DNA of 64,000 nucleotides from Rhodobacter aestuarii (GCF_900156655.1 NZ_FTOG01000001.1:434001-498000), one strand, 5' to 3'. Counted from the first letter of the stretch, positions 9,298-18,165 are shown. Notes: a model not told the origin generated them from the letters alone. A program made the numbers and translations.

Positions 9298-9876
9298 TTA
9301 TTCTGGCGTGTTTTCGTCCGATTTTCCGCCCATCAGCGCGCGGAGATTGGCAAAGGGGCGGGTGTCTTCGTCGCGGATCGGGGCCGCACTCGGAGGCGCG
9401 GCTCGCATCTCGGTGCCTTCGGCGCCCTCGGCATGGGGGTAAAGCGGCAGCGCCAGTTCCAACGCTTCGAGCGCGACAGCGCCAAGGTCGATGCGGTCGG
9501 GCAGGGGCTCAGAATCGGTGTCTTCGGGCATTTCGACTTCTTCGCCCGTCGGCTCTTCCATATTCGCCACGTAATGGCGGCGCAGGTCTTCGCTGATGTC
9601 GGTCACCACCGGGGCCAGCGTTACCACGCAAGGCTGCACCACCTTGGCCGTGAGCCGCGCCTCCAGCAGCCAATCGTTGCGGCCTTGGGGGGTGAGCGTG
9701 CCCTTCAGCTGCAACCCCTCGACGGCGGTGATATCGGCCCATGTGGCAATGGCAGCGAGCGTCTCGCCTTCGGCGGTGATGTTGAACCGGGTCGGTTTGC
9801 GTCCGGCCAGATCGGCCACGCGCAACGGATGCGTGAAGGGCAGCTCATCAAGCGGCTGGGGCGGGGAATGGGTCAT
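9298..9876 (-). CDS. YceD / DUF177 family protein
   Basis: A 192-residue protein of the YceD (DUF177) family, usually encoded just upstream of rpmF and implicated in 23S rRNA accumulation in other organisms. Family features include the strand-rich centre with EARLTAKVVQPCVVTLAPV and a Glu/Asp-rich stretch (EEPTGEEVEMPEDTD) followed by DLGAVALEALELALPLYPH. The C-terminal tail ends with RPFANLRALMGGK, normal for alphaproteobacteria. The start at 9876 (MTHSPPQP) was chosen because upstream codons have no support. It is divergent from bamE with about 140 bases between them that must hold both promoters. Confidence 0.85.
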   Translation of the reverse strand: MTHSPPQPLDELPFTHPLRVADLAGRKPTRFNITAEGETLAAIATWADITAVEGLQLKGTLTPQGRNDWLLEARLTAKVVQPCVVTLAPVVTDISEDLRRHYVANMEEPTGEEVEMPEDTDSEPLPDRIDLGAVALEALELALPLYPHAEGAEGTEMRAAPPSAAPIRDEDTRPFANLRALMGGKSDENTPE

Positions 9877-10019
9877 CGCAAGCTCCGATCGTTCGCGGTC
9901 TGGGGCAGTCGGCCATTTGGGGCCTCGTTTGCGCCATAAGGTGTTACGGCGCTTGAGGGTCGGGCTGTCCTGTTGTAAGCGGGATAAAAGGCCCGAGAAG
10001 ATGAGGCAAGGGGGATAGG

Positions 10020-10496
10020 GTGAGCAGCACGGTTGCACCGCAGCGTATGGCGAAGAAGATAGCCCTGTCTATTGCTCTGGTGGGCATGCTGGCGGCCGCA
10101 AGCTGCACGGCGATTTACCGCAATCACGGCTATGTGCCGAATGAAGAAGACCTTGCCCAGATCGAGGTCGGCAAAAGCAACCAGCAAGACGTGGCCTATG
10201 TGATTGGCCGCCCGGCCTCCAAAGGGCTGCTGCAAGGCGCAGGGTGGTTCTATGTCGGTTCGCGCTGGAAGCATTACGGCGCGCGCGCGCCGCAGGAAGT
10301 GGAACGCGAGGTTGTCGCGGTCAGCTTTGACGACAAGGGCGTTGTCTCCAATATCGAGCGCTTCGGTCTGGAAGATGGCGAGGTTGTTGTGCTGTCGCGG
10401 CGCGTGACCAAATCCAGCATCAAAGGCATCAGCGTTGTGCGGGAACTGCTCGGTTCGCTGGGCCGCGTGTCTGCGGGCCAGATCGTCGGCGACTGA
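10020..10496 (+). CDS. bamE: Outer membrane protein assembly factor BamE (SmpA/OmlA) lipoprotein
   Basis: A 158-residue lipoprotein. The signal peptide ends in a lipobox, LAAASC, with the acylated Cys29. The mature part has the SmpA/OmlA fold: EEDLAQIEVGKSNQQDVAYVIG, a Trp/Tyr strand (GAGWFYVGSRWKHYG) and VAVSFDDKGVVSNIERFGLEDG. BamE is an accessory part of the BAM complex inserting beta-barrels in the outer membrane. The GTG at 10020 has a good ribosome site (AAGGGGGAT); the ATG at 10047 has none but would still leave a signal peptide. Divergent from the YceD gene. Confidence 0.9.
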   Translation: MSSTVAPQRMAKKIALSIALVGMLAAASCTAIYRNHGYVPNEEDLAQIEVGKSNQQDVAYVIGRPASKGLLQGAGWFYVGSRWKHYGARAPQEVEREVVAVSFDDKGVVSNIERFGLEDGEVVVLSRRVTKSSIKGISVVRELLGSLGRVSAGQIVGD

Positions 10497-10609
10497 TCTG
10501 ACAAGCGCGCTGCCGCGTCGCAGCGCGCTGTCTTTTCGCTGTTAAGGAAGTGCCGTAGAGTATCGACGCTGTGGCCAGATCGGGCCCAGGATTCCCTGCC
10601 GGAGCACCC

Positions 10610-11383
10610 ATGTTCTCGCTGTCGAAATTCTCTCTTGCCCGGGGCCGATATGCGGCCCGTTTCGCCGTGACCCCCGAAGATGTTCAGGCCGCGCAGGCTT
10701 TGCGCTGGCGGGCGTTCATCGCCAATCGGGGCCGCGACGGGGCGGCGCAGGCGGCGCTTGATGTCGATGCCTTTGATGCCGATTGCCGCCATGTGCTGGT
10801 GGAGGAAACCGGCTCGGGCCAATTGGTTTGTTGCTTCCGGTTGATGCCCTTGGAAAACGGCGCAGAGCTTGAGCGCAGCTATTCGGCACAGTTTTATGAC
10901 CTGACGCCTTTGTCGGAATACCCCGGCAAAATGGTCGAGATGGGCCGCTTCTGCATTGATCCTGCGTGCCGCGACCCGGATATTTTGCGCCTCGCTTGGG
11001 GGGCGGTGACGCGCTTTGTCGATGCCGAAGGGATCGAGATGCTGTTTGGCTGCTCGTCGTTTCTGAGCACCGATTTTGACAGCTACACCGATACATTCGC
11101 GCTTTTGGCCGAGCGTCACCTTGCGCCGCGGCGTTGGCGGGTGCAGGTGAAGGCCCCCAAGGTGATCCGCTATGCGCGCCAGCTTTTGGGCCGCAAGGGT
11201 GACCCGAAACTGGCCATGCTGAAAATGCCGCCGCTGTTGCGCAGCTATTTGGGCATGGGCGGTTGGGTCAGCGACCATGCGGTCGTGGATGAGGATCTGG
11301 GCACGCTGCATGTCTTCACCGGGCTTGAGATCGGCGCGATCCCGCCCGCACGCGCCCGCGCGCTGCGGCTGGTGGCGGGCTGA
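10610..11383 (+). CDS. olsB: GNAT-type N-acyltransferase, OlsB-like (ornithine lipid synthesis)
   Basis: A 257-residue acyltransferase resembling OlsB, which links a 3-hydroxyacyl chain from ACP to the alpha-amino group of ornithine to make lyso-ornithine lipid. Visible family traits are AQALRWRAFI near the start, a CRHVLVEE / QLVCCFRLMP core, SAQFYDLTPLSEYPGKMVEMGRFCIDP and a C-terminal PPLLRSYLGMGG. The second enzyme OlsA is not adjacent. The start at 10610 has GGAG directly upstream; an in-frame GTG at 10571 is less likely. Cytoplasmic or membrane-peripheral. Substrate assignment rests on family resemblance only. Confidence 0.8.
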   Translation: MFSLSKFSLARGRYAARFAVTPEDVQAAQALRWRAFIANRGRDGAAQAALDVDAFDADCRHVLVEETGSGQLVCCFRLMPLENGAELERSYSAQFYDLTPLSEYPGKMVEMGRFCIDPACRDPDILRLAWGAVTRFVDAEGIEMLFGCSSFLSTDFDSYTDTFALLAERHLAPRRWRVQVKAPKVIRYARQLLGRKGDPKLAMLKMPPLLRSYLGMGGWVSDHAVVDEDLGTLHVFTGLEIGAIPPARARALRLVAG

Positions 11384-11442
11384 TACAACACAAGCGCCCC
11401 ATCCCCGTTGACCTTTGCGCGCGGCCCGGCTAGCGGAAGCAC

Positions 11443-13263
11443 ATGGCACGCGCACCTCTTTTACAGCTTTCGTCGATCTCGCTCACCTTTGGCGGCAACC
11501 CTGTCTTTGACGGGCTTGACCTCACAGTGCAGGAGGGGGATCGGGTCGCCCTTGTGGGCCGCAATGGCTCGGGCAAATCCACCCTCATGAAGGTGATGGC
11601 GGGGCTGATCGAGGCCGATCACGGTGCGCGCGTGGTGCCTACGGGCACGCGCGTGGGCTACATGGAACAAGAGCCGGATCTGAGCGCCTTTGAGACCTTG
11701 GGTGATTTTGCCGCCTCTGGCCTGCCCGAGGGCGAGCGTTACAAGGTCGAGATGGTGGCCGAGGGGTTGAAGTTCCGCCCCGATGCGCCTGTTTCCACGG
11801 CCTCTGGCGGTGAGCGGCGGCGCGCGGCTTTGGCGAAATTGCTCGCTGAAGGGCCGGAATTGATGCTGCTCGACGAGCCTACCAACCACCTTGATATTCA
11901 GGCCATCGGCTGGCTGGAGGACTATCTGCGCGACACCCGCACCGCCTATGTGCTGATTTCCCACGACCGCGCCTTCTTGCGCCATTTGACCCGTGCCGTT
12001 CTGTGGATCGACCGGGGCGAGGTGCGCCGGATGGAAAAGGGCTTTGAGCATTTTGAGGATTGGCGCGAGGAAACTTGGTCTGCGGAAGATGACGCCCGCC
12101 ACAAGTTAGACCGCAAGATCAAGGCCGAGGCGCGTTGGGCGGTTGAGGGGATTTCGGCGCGGCGCAAGCGCAACATGGGCCGGGTGCGCGCGCTGCAAGC
12201 GCTCCGCGCCGAACGGGCGAGCCAAATCCGCCGCCAAGGCACCGCTGCGATGGAACTCGAAAGCGGCCAGCAATCCGGTAAGCGGGTGATCGAGGCGTTG
12301 GGCCTTGCCAAAAGCTTTGCCGAGAAGCCGATTGTGAAAAACTTCGATCTGCGGGTTTTGCGCGGTGACCGGGTGGCTTTTGTGGGCCCCAATGGCGTGG
12401 GCAAAACCACGCTTTTGAAAATGCTCACGGGCGAGTTGGAGCCTGATGCGGGCACGGTGAAACAGGGCACCAATCTGGAAATGGCGGTCTTTGACCAGAC
12501 CCGCTCGGCGCTCGATTTTGAAATGACGCTGTGGGATGGGTTGGTCAATGACCCGGAGATGCGCGTCTCGGGCCGCTCTGACCAGGTGATGGTGCGCGGC
12601 ACGCCAAAGCACGTGGTGGGCTACCTCAAGGACTTTCTCTTTGACGAGGCGCAGGCGCGCGCGCCGATTGGCTCGCTGTCTGGTGGCGAACGCGCGCGGC
12701 TCTTGCTCGCCCGGATCATGGCGAAACCGTCGAACCTTTTGGTGCTCGACGAGCCGACGAACGATCTCGATGTGGAAACGCTCGATCTGTTGCAAGACAT
12801 CTTGGGCGAATATGACGGCACCGTGCTTTTGGTGAGCCACGACCGGGATTTTATCGACCGGGTGGCCTCCACGACCATCGCGATGGAAGGCGATGGCCGC
12901 GCCACGGTTTATGCGGGCGGCTGGTCCGATTATCAGGCGCAAAAGGCGCTCACCGCCCCCGCGCCCGAAGCCGCGAAACCCGCGCCGAAAAAGGCGGAGG
13001 CGGTGAAAGAGGCCCCGAAGGACACGCCCAAGAAAGCGGGCCTGACCTTTACCGAAAAGCACCGTCTGGAAGAACTGCCCGGCGTGATGGAGAAACTTGA
13101 GCGCGAGATTGCCAAGCTGCATGAGCTGCTCTCCGACGCTGATCTGTTCACCCGCGAGCCGGTGAAATTCGCCAAAGCCTCAGAAATGCTGGTCGAACGC
13201 GAAGCCGCACTCAGCGCCGCCGAGGAAGAATGGCTGACGCTTGAGGAAAAGGCGGGCAGTTGA
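11443..13263 (+). CDS. ABC-F family ATPase, Uup-like
   Basis: A 606-residue protein with two ABC domains and no membrane segments. Domain 1 has Walker A GRNGSGKST, signature ASGGERRRAALAKL and Walker B LMLLDEPTNHLD. Domain 2 has GPNGVGKTT, LSGGERARLLLARI and LLVLDEPTNDLD. Between them lies the basic helical linker of ABC-F proteins. After domain 2 an Ala/Pro/Lys-rich hinge (about 500-535) leads to a C-terminal coiled coil, as in Uup. Such proteins act on the ribosome or on DNA/RNA structures rather than in transport. It follows the OlsB gene after 59 bases and ends before a bidirectional terminator. Confidence 0.9.
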   Translation: MARAPLLQLSSISLTFGGNPVFDGLDLTVQEGDRVALVGRNGSGKSTLMKVMAGLIEADHGARVVPTGTRVGYMEQEPDLSAFETLGDFAASGLPEGERYKVEMVAEGLKFRPDAPVSTASGGERRRAALAKLLAEGPELMLLDEPTNHLDIQAIGWLEDYLRDTRTAYVLISHDRAFLRHLTRAVLWIDRGEVRRMEKGFEHFEDWREETWSAEDDARHKLDRKIKAEARWAVEGISARRKRNMGRVRALQALRAERASQIRRQGTAAMELESGQQSGKRVIEALGLAKSFAEKPIVKNFDLRVLRGDRVAFVGPNGVGKTTLLKMLTGELEPDAGTVKQGTNLEMAVFDQTRSALDFEMTLWDGLVNDPEMRVSGRSDQVMVRGTPKHVVGYLKDFLFDEAQARAPIGSLSGGERARLLLARIMAKPSNLLVLDEPTNDLDVETLDLLQDILGEYDGTVLLVSHDRDFIDRVASTTIAMEGDGRATVYAGGWSDYQAQKALTAPAPEAAKPAPKKAEAVKEAPKDTPKKAGLTFTEKHRLEELPGVMEKLEREIAKLHELLSDADLFTREPVKFAKASEMLVEREAALSAAEEEWLTLEEKAGS

Positions 13264-13291
13264 GCCGTTCAAAGCCGCAGCGATGAAAGAT

Positions 13292-13324
13292 AAAAGCCGC
13301 ACTCACCAGAGCGCGGCTTTTGTG
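13292..13324 (+). terminator. Bidirectional intrinsic terminator
   Basis: AAAAGCCGC / GCGGCTTTT inverted repeat with a 12-base loop and A/T runs on both sides. It lies between the ABC-F gene and the convergent gene ending at 13371. Confidence 0.65.
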
Positions 13325-13370
13325 TTTGCTCTCAACGTTCAGGGCGTGCCGAACACCCTCCCGATTGGAT

Positions 13371-13772
13371 TTATTCGAGGTTGGTGAGATACAAAGGTAC
13401 TTCTTGTTCGGTTTGCCCAAGCGCCGCCGCCGGCGGGGCTTTGGTGTTCACGTAGCCACCGCTGACCCCGAAGTTGATGCCGCCGCCATTGCCAAGGCCA
13501 AAGCCGATATCGGCGCCGATATAGAGGTCATTGTCGATATAGGCGGCACCGATGCTCGGGCGCCAGCTGCCCGACTGGAACATGTAATCAAGGCCGATGG
13601 TGCCGACGGTATCGCCTTCTTCGTCATCCGAGAAAATGCGCGCGCCAATGCCGGTTTGCGGGCCGCCAGAGCCGCCAAAAGCAATTGTCATACCAACACC
13701 AATCGTCGGATCCGCAGCAGCGGGGAGCGCAAGCGCCCCAAGGCAGGCGGCCGTCAAGATGATTTTCTTCAT
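13371..13772 (-). CDS. Small exported protein, beta-strand rich, function unknown
   Basis: A 133-residue protein with a clear signal peptide (MKKIILTAACLGALALPAAA, cleavage about residue 21). The mature part is Gly-rich with alternating hydrophobic residues (TIGVGMTIAFGG, TVGTIGLDYMFQSG, DLYIGADIGFGLGNGGG), suggesting a beta-barrel fragment or outer-membrane-associated fold. I do not recognise a named family. The start at 13772 has an AGGAATT ribosome site. It is flanked by a terminator and a gene-free spacer and is probably transcribed alone. Confidence 0.7.
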   Translation of the reverse strand: MKKIILTAACLGALALPAAADPTIGVGMTIAFGGSGGPQTGIGARIFSDDEEGDTVGTIGLDYMFQSGSWRPSIGAAYIDNDLYIGADIGFGLGNGGGINFGVSGGYVNTKAPPAAALGQTEQEVPLYLTNLE

Positions 13773-13903
13773 GATAATTCCTCGTCTTTCACCGTATCGT
13801 TTGAGCCTGTGGCATTCTCAGAAGCCTGTCAATTAAGGTTTTCTATACCACGTTGCGCGGCGCACGGGCTGATTGCGGGGGCTGGATACGGCACAACTCA
13901 AAG

Positions 13904-13930
13904 CAAAAGGGCGGCCCGAAAGCCGCCCCT
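13904..13930 (-). terminator. Intrinsic terminator of the AGCS symporter gene
   Basis: GGGCGGC / GCCGCCC stem, followed on the minus strand by CTTTTGCTTT. It is about 30 bases past the stop at 13958. Confidence 0.65.
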
Positions 13931-13957
13931 TGTCTCTCTTCTGGCACAGCGACAAGC

Positions 13958-15316
13958 TCAGTTCCCGCCTTCGCCGCCCGGGGCGAAATACTCGCGCGTC
14001 AACGAAACGATGATCGGCGAGAGCAGCAGCAGCGAGATCAGGTTCGGGATCGCCATCAGCGCGTTGAGCGTATCGGCCACCAGCCAAGCAAAATCGAGGC
14101 TCAGCGTCGCGCCAAAGAAGACCGCGATGGTCCACAGCAGCCGGAACGGTTTTTCGCTCACCGTGCCAAGCAGGTATTCCCAGCATTTCTCGGCGTAATA
14201 GGCCCAGCCGAGAATGGTGGTGAAGGCGAAGGGCGCAAGGCAGAGCGTCAGCAGATAGTTGCCAAAGCCCGGGATCGCCGCCTCAAAGGCCGAGGCAGAA
14301 AGCAGCGCGCCGGTTTCGCCGTTGGTCCAGACGCCGGTGACCATGATCGCAAGGCCCGTCAGCGTGCAGATGATGATCGTGTCGATGAATGTTCCCATCA
14401 TGCCAACCACGCCCGAAAAGACGGGGTTGGAGGTGGAGCCAGACGCCTGCGCGATACCTGCGGTGCCAAGGCCCGCTTCGTTCGAAAAGATACCGCGCGC
14501 CACGCCCTTTTGCATCGCCATGATGATGCTCGAGCCCAAGAACCCGCCAGCGGCTGCCGTGCCGGTAAAGGCATCCGTCACGATGGTGGCAAAGGCCGCC
14601 GGAATGTTGCCAGCAAAAGCGATCAAAACGAAGATGACAGAGATCAGATAGACCACCGCCATGAAGGGCACGACCTTTTGCGCCACTGCGCCGATGCGCC
14701 GGATCCCGCCCAAAACGACGAGCCCCGTGACGCCGGTCAGAACGATCCCGGTGATCCAAGTTTGCACGCCGAAAGAGTTTTGGATCGCGGCGGCGATGCC
14801 ATTGGCTTGCACCATATTGCCGATGCCAAAGCCCGCAAGCCCGCCAAAAAGCGCAAAGGCAGTGCCGAGCCAATGCCAATGTTTGCCAAGCCCGTTTTTG
14901 ATCGCGAACATCGGGCCACCGATATGTTCGCCTTTGTCGTCCACCTCGCGATATTTCACCGCGACAACCACTTCGGCATATTTCGTGGCCATGCCGACAA
15001 AGGCGGTGACCCACATCCAAAACAGCGCACCGGGGCCGCCCACGGCAATGGCCGTGGCCACACCCGCGATATTGCCGGTGCCGATGGTGCCCGAAAGCGC
15101 CGTCATCAGCGCGGCATAGGGGGTGATTTCCCCTTCCGAGTCCGCGCCGGGGGTGCGGCTCTTCCAGATCATCTTGAAGCCGTAGACAAGCTTGAAGATC
15201 GGCATGAAGCCAAGGCGCAGCTGAAGGAAAAAGCCGGTGCCAATGATCAAGACAATCATTGGAACGCCCCAGACAATACCGTTCAGCCAGTTGAAGAAAT
15301 TAAGTATCAGTTCCAA
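13958..15316 (-). CDS. Sodium:alanine/glycine symporter (AGCS family)
   Basis: A 452-residue inner-membrane carrier with about ten hydrophobic segments. Family signatures include LSGTIGTGNIAGVATAIAVG near residue 75, GPGALFWMWVTAFVGMATKYAE, GGPMFAI and FSNEAGLGTAGIA. It imports alanine or glycine with sodium. The best start is the TTG at 15316, which has GAGGAGA eight bases upstream. The in-frame ATG at 15358 lies upstream of that ribosome site and is probably not used. I looked for a glycine riboswitch in the 5' region and did not see one. A terminator follows. Confidence 0.92.
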   Translation of the reverse strand: MELILNFFNWLNGIVWGVPMIVLIIGTGFFLQLRLGFMPIFKLVYGFKMIWKSRTPGADSEGEITPYAALMTALSGTIGTGNIAGVATAIAVGGPGALFWMWVTAFVGMATKYAEVVVAVKYREVDDKGEHIGGPMFAIKNGLGKHWHWLGTAFALFGGLAGFGIGNMVQANGIAAAIQNSFGVQTWITGIVLTGVTGLVVLGGIRRIGAVAQKVVPFMAVVYLISVIFVLIAFAGNIPAAFATIVTDAFTGTAAAGGFLGSSIIMAMQKGVARGIFSNEAGLGTAGIAQASGSTSNPVFSGVVGMMGTFIDTIIICTLTGLAIMVTGVWTNGETGALLSASAFEAAIPGFGNYLLTLCLAPFAFTTILGWAYYAEKCWEYLLGTVSEKPFRLLWTIAVFFGATLSLDFAWLVADTLNALMAIPNLISLLLLSPIIVSLTREYFAPGGEGGN

Positions 15317-15545
15317 ACGGTTGTCTCCTCTTTCTCCCTCGCAGCGCCGTTTCCACAAAGAACATGGGCGGATATGCGACGCATCTCGCGTAGCAGGGAT
15401 TTATGCTGTTGTTCATGGCCCTCCCGTACATGCCCTTCTTCGCGAAGTTCAACCCCACGATTCGCCACATCCTCCCAGAATGCATAGCCGCTAAGCGTTT
15501 GATCCGGTGAGAAGGTCTTGGCCGCGTAACGCGCCGGGCGAAATG
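15317..15545. other. Intergenic leader of the AGCS gene, no gene recognised
   Basis: About 230 bases upstream of the symporter. Short frames exist on both strands (for example about 35 codons on plus from 15402), but none resembles a known protein. No riboswitch core or clear promoter could be identified by eye. Confidence 0.4.
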
Positions 15546-15573
15546 CAAAAAGGCGGCCCGAAGGCCGCCCTTT
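15546..15573 (-). terminator. Intrinsic terminator of the bactofilin gene
   Basis: GGCGGCC-CGAA-GGCCGCC stem with a TTTTTGC run on the minus strand, about 25 bases beyond the stop at 15595. Confidence 0.72.
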
Positions 15574-15594
15574 GTGTTGGGTGTTTGTGGGCGC

Positions 15595-16122
15595 TTAGGC
15601 GCCCGTCGGCGCTTTCGGCGCGGGGGCGAATTCGGGCGCATCAGGAGCCATCAGCTTCGGCGCATTGGCGCCTTGCAGCGGGTCGTCTTGACGCTGCACC
15701 GAGCCCTCGAAATGGGCGCCGGATTCGATCGCGATGGTTTTGTGGATAATGTCGCCTTCGACCCGCGCGGTCGAGGTCAGGCGCACTTTGAGGCCGCGCA
15801 CGCGGCCCACGACGCGGCCATGCACCACCACATCATCGGCGACGATTTCGCCTTTGATCGTGGCGCTTTCTCCCACGGTCAGCAGATGCGCGCGGATATC
15901 GCCTTCGACGACGCCTTCCACCTGCACATCGCCGGTGGTTTTGATATTGCCCGTGACCGTGAGGTCTGCCGACAGCACCGAGGCCGCAGGCTTAGCGCGC
16001 GGCGTGGAGGAGGGCACGAAATCCCCGAGCGGGCGCGAGGGCGGCATGGTCGCCTCGGACTTCTTCTCGGGATCGGTGGCCGCTTTCGGGCCGGGTTCGT
16101 GGATCTTGCTTTTAGAAAACAT
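15595..16122 (-). CDS. Bactofilin
   Basis: A 175-residue bactofilin, a self-assembling right-handed beta-helix cytoskeletal protein. The central region (about 47-140) shows the repeating strand pattern: SADLTVTGNIKTTGDVQVEG, VVEGDIRAHLLTVGESATI, GEIVADDVVVHGRVVGRV and ARVEGDIIHKTIAIESGAHF. Both ends are Pro/Ala/Lys-rich and probably disordered, as usual. The start codon lies inside the end of the LytM endopeptidase gene (11-base overlap), so the two are translationally coupled. This supports a shared role in localising peptidoglycan remodelling or cell shape. Confidence 0.9.
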   Translation of the reverse strand: MFSKSKIHEPGPKAATDPEKKSEATMPPSRPLGDFVPSSTPRAKPAASVLSADLTVTGNIKTTGDVQVEGVVEGDIRAHLLTVGESATIKGEIVADDVVVHGRVVGRVRGLKVRLTSTARVEGDIIHKTIAIESGAHFEGSVQRQDDPLQGANAPKLMAPDAPEFAPAPKAPTGA

Positions 16123-17428
16123 CCTGAGCCGCCTTGATGAAGGTCATCGGGTTGATGGGGGCGCCACCCACCCGGATTTCATAGTGCAGATGCGGTCCGG
16201 TGGACCGTCCGGTATTGCCTGTATCACCGATCACTTCGCCGCGCGACACTTTTTGCCCCACCTTCACGCGGATTTTGGACAGGTGCCCATAGACGGTGGA
16301 GACGCCAAATTGGTGGCGCAGTTTGATCACATTGCCATAGCCATTTTCCCAGCCGGCTTCGGTCACCACGCCATCGGCGGGGGCGTGCACATCCATGCCC
16401 ACCGGGCCCGCCAAATCAATGCCCGCATGCAGCCGCCCCCAACGATAGCCGAAGGGCGAGGTGAAGCGGTAGCCGCCGCGCAGCGGCATTGCGAAGGGCA
16501 GCTTGTCGATGGCGATCCGGTACAGGTTCATCTCATCAAGGCGCTGCAATATGCCTTCGGCGCGGGCGGTATCTTCATCGGGGTCGATCATGCCCTTGGT
16601 CGAGATCGCCGCCGGGATCAGAGGGCCGCCGGTGCCCGAATAGCCGCGGCGGATTTGGGCGATGATGTCATCGGGGTCCATGCCCGCCTTTTTGAACATG
16701 CGATCAAGGGGCTCCATCGAGATTTGCACCGCTCCTTCGAGCGTATCGAAAATCTCGTCGTTGCGCTCTTCGATCAGGCGGCGTTCAAGCACGGCCTGAT
16801 CGGCTTCTTCGCGCGCGCTTTCGGCATCGCGCGCGGCGCGGTCGCGTTCGGTTGCGGTGCGGGTCAGCGCGACAGAGAGCAGATCGACCGTGCCGCCCAT
16901 ATCGCCGATTTTCGCGCTGAGCGTGGCGGCGCTTTGCGCGCCGGTGCCTTTGGCGGCGGCCAGCTGCGTGCGCGCCTCATCGCGTTCGGACATGGTGCGG
17001 CGCAGGGTCGATTGAATGACGTTGATGCCGGTTTCCAATTCGCGGCGGCGTTCTTCGGAGGCGAGCAGTTGCGATTGCATCTGCGAAACTTGCTCCAGCG
17101 CCATCTGGAACCGATCTTGCGCGGCCAGTGCCTCTGCCGCGCGCTGGTCGCGCTCGCGCGCCAAAATATCGAGCCGGGTTTCAAACTGCGCCATGGCGAT
17201 CCGGGCCTGATCGCGCGCCCCGCCCGAGGAAATCCCGTCGATGAACAGAAGCGACGAGGCGATCACCGACCACAGGAACACCATGCCAAGCGCAAACAGC
17301 GTCACCGCCTGAGTCAGAGGACGCAGCCGCACGAAACGGGTCGCATCTTCGGATTTCAGAAACAGGCGCTGCTCGGGCAGCCATCTTTCCAGCACCATAT
17401 TGGCGCGGTCGAGTATCCGTCTGGGCAC
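16112..17428 (-). CDS. Membrane-anchored LytM/M23 peptidoglycan endopeptidase
   Basis: About 438 residues. A short basic N-terminus is followed by one membrane helix (LTQAVTLFALGMVFLWSVIA), a long periplasmic coiled coil rich in Glu, Arg, Gln and Ala, and a C-terminal M23 domain. The zinc ligands are intact: HAGID and HLHYE, with the intervening GNVIKLRH and GHLSKIRVKVGQ. It is therefore likely an active D,D-endopeptidase, not a degenerate EnvC type. The GTG at 17428 has AGGAAG six bases upstream; an in-frame TTG at 17455 is less supported. Coupled to bactofilin, as in known bactofilin-M23 pairs acting in cell shape. Confidence 0.88.
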   Translation of the reverse strand: MPRRILDRANMVLERWLPEQRLFLKSEDATRFVRLRPLTQAVTLFALGMVFLWSVIASSLLFIDGISSGGARDQARIAMAQFETRLDILARERDQRAAEALAAQDRFQMALEQVSQMQSQLLASEERRRELETGINVIQSTLRRTMSERDEARTQLAAAKGTGAQSAATLSAKIGDMGGTVDLLSVALTRTATERDRAARDAESAREEADQAVLERRLIEERNDEIFDTLEGAVQISMEPLDRMFKKAGMDPDDIIAQIRRGYSGTGGPLIPAAISTKGMIDPDEDTARAEGILQRLDEMNLYRIAIDKLPFAMPLRGGYRFTSPFGYRWGRLHAGIDLAGPVGMDVHAPADGVVTEAGWENGYGNVIKLRHQFGVSTVYGHLSKIRVKVGQKVSRGEVIGDTGNTGRSTGPHLHYEIRVGGAPINPMTFIKAAQDVF

Positions 17429-17631
17429 GGCGGTCTTCCTGTCTTTGGGGCGCAAGAGGAACGCCCGAATTTTGGCCCGGAATGGTTAATATCTCAACAA
17501 TTCGGGCTTTGCCCGGTTAGCAAGCGGGGCAAGCCCGGTGCAACCACTTTTGCCACAACCATGGGGCGAGTGCTGAAAAACGGGCAGAAAATCGCTCAAA
17601 ACCAACTGCTTTGGCGGTGTTTTGCCAAGAG

Positions 17632-17659
17632 CAAAAAAGCCCGGGCAATGCGCCCGGGC
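17632..17659 (-). terminator. Intrinsic terminator of bcp
   Basis: GCCCGGGC-loop-GCCCGGGC (8 bp) followed on the minus strand by TTTTTTGC. It lies 30 bases past the bcp stop. Confidence 0.85.
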
Positions 17660-17688
17660 CTGCGGAAACGACCGATGTCCAAAGGCGC

Positions 17689-18165
17689 TTAGCCCATCGC
17701 GCGCACCGCCTCCAGCACCGCCTCGGCATGGCCCTTGACCGAGACTTTCGGCCAGACCTGCGCCACCACGCCTTCTGAATCGATCAAGAAAGTGGCGCGC
17801 TGAATCCCCATAGAGGTTTTGCCATACATCTTCTTTTCGACCCAAGTGCCATAGGCCTCACAGGTCGCGCCGGTCTCGTCCGAGACCAGCTTCACCCCAA
17901 GGCTATGCTTGGCGCAAAATTTCGCGTGGGCCTTTGGGCTGTCTTTCGAAATCCCCACCACAAGCGCGCCTGCGGCATCGAAATCCGCCCCAAGGCGCGT
18001 GAAATCCAACGCCTCTGTGGTACAGCCGGGGGTGTCGTCTTTGGGGTAGAAATACAAAACAACCTTGCGCGGGCGCAGCGCCGAAAGCGTCAGTTCGCCG
18101 GTTTCTGCCCCGGTTTCGGTGAGCGGCAGGGTGAAATCCGGCGCGTTTTCGCCGATTGCGATCAT
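17689..18165 (-). CDS. bcp: Thioredoxin-dependent thiol peroxidase (Bcp/PrxQ peroxiredoxin)
   Basis: A 158-residue peroxiredoxin reducing hydroperoxides with thioredoxin. The peroxidatic Cys48 lies in YPKDDTPGCTTEALDF. The resolving cysteine five residues later, found in E. coli Bcp, is absent (Leu instead). Cys84 (KFCAKHSLG) or the Cys in GATCEAYG may substitute, or the enzyme may work as a 1-Cys type. The start at 18165 has AGGAGG upstream. It is divergent from the AsmA-like gene and ends in a strong terminator. Confidence 0.92.
   Translation of the reverse strand: MIAIGENAPDFTLPLTETGAETGELTLSALRPRKVVLYFYPKDDTPGCTTEALDFTRLGADFDAAGALVVGISKDSPKAHAKFCAKHSLGVKLVSDETGATCEAYGTWVEKKMYGKTSMGIQRATFLIDSEGVVAQVWPKVSVKGHAEAVLEAVRAMG

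Noticed and set aside
15317-15594. Glycine riboswitch before the AGCS symporter gene
   Set aside because: Checked the leader by eye on the minus strand; the conserved glycine aptamer core was not found.
15734-17692. 652-codon plus-strand frame over bactofilin and the LytM endopeptidase gene
   Set aside because: Antisense shadow in a GC-rich genome; the minus-strand frames encode clearly conserved proteins.
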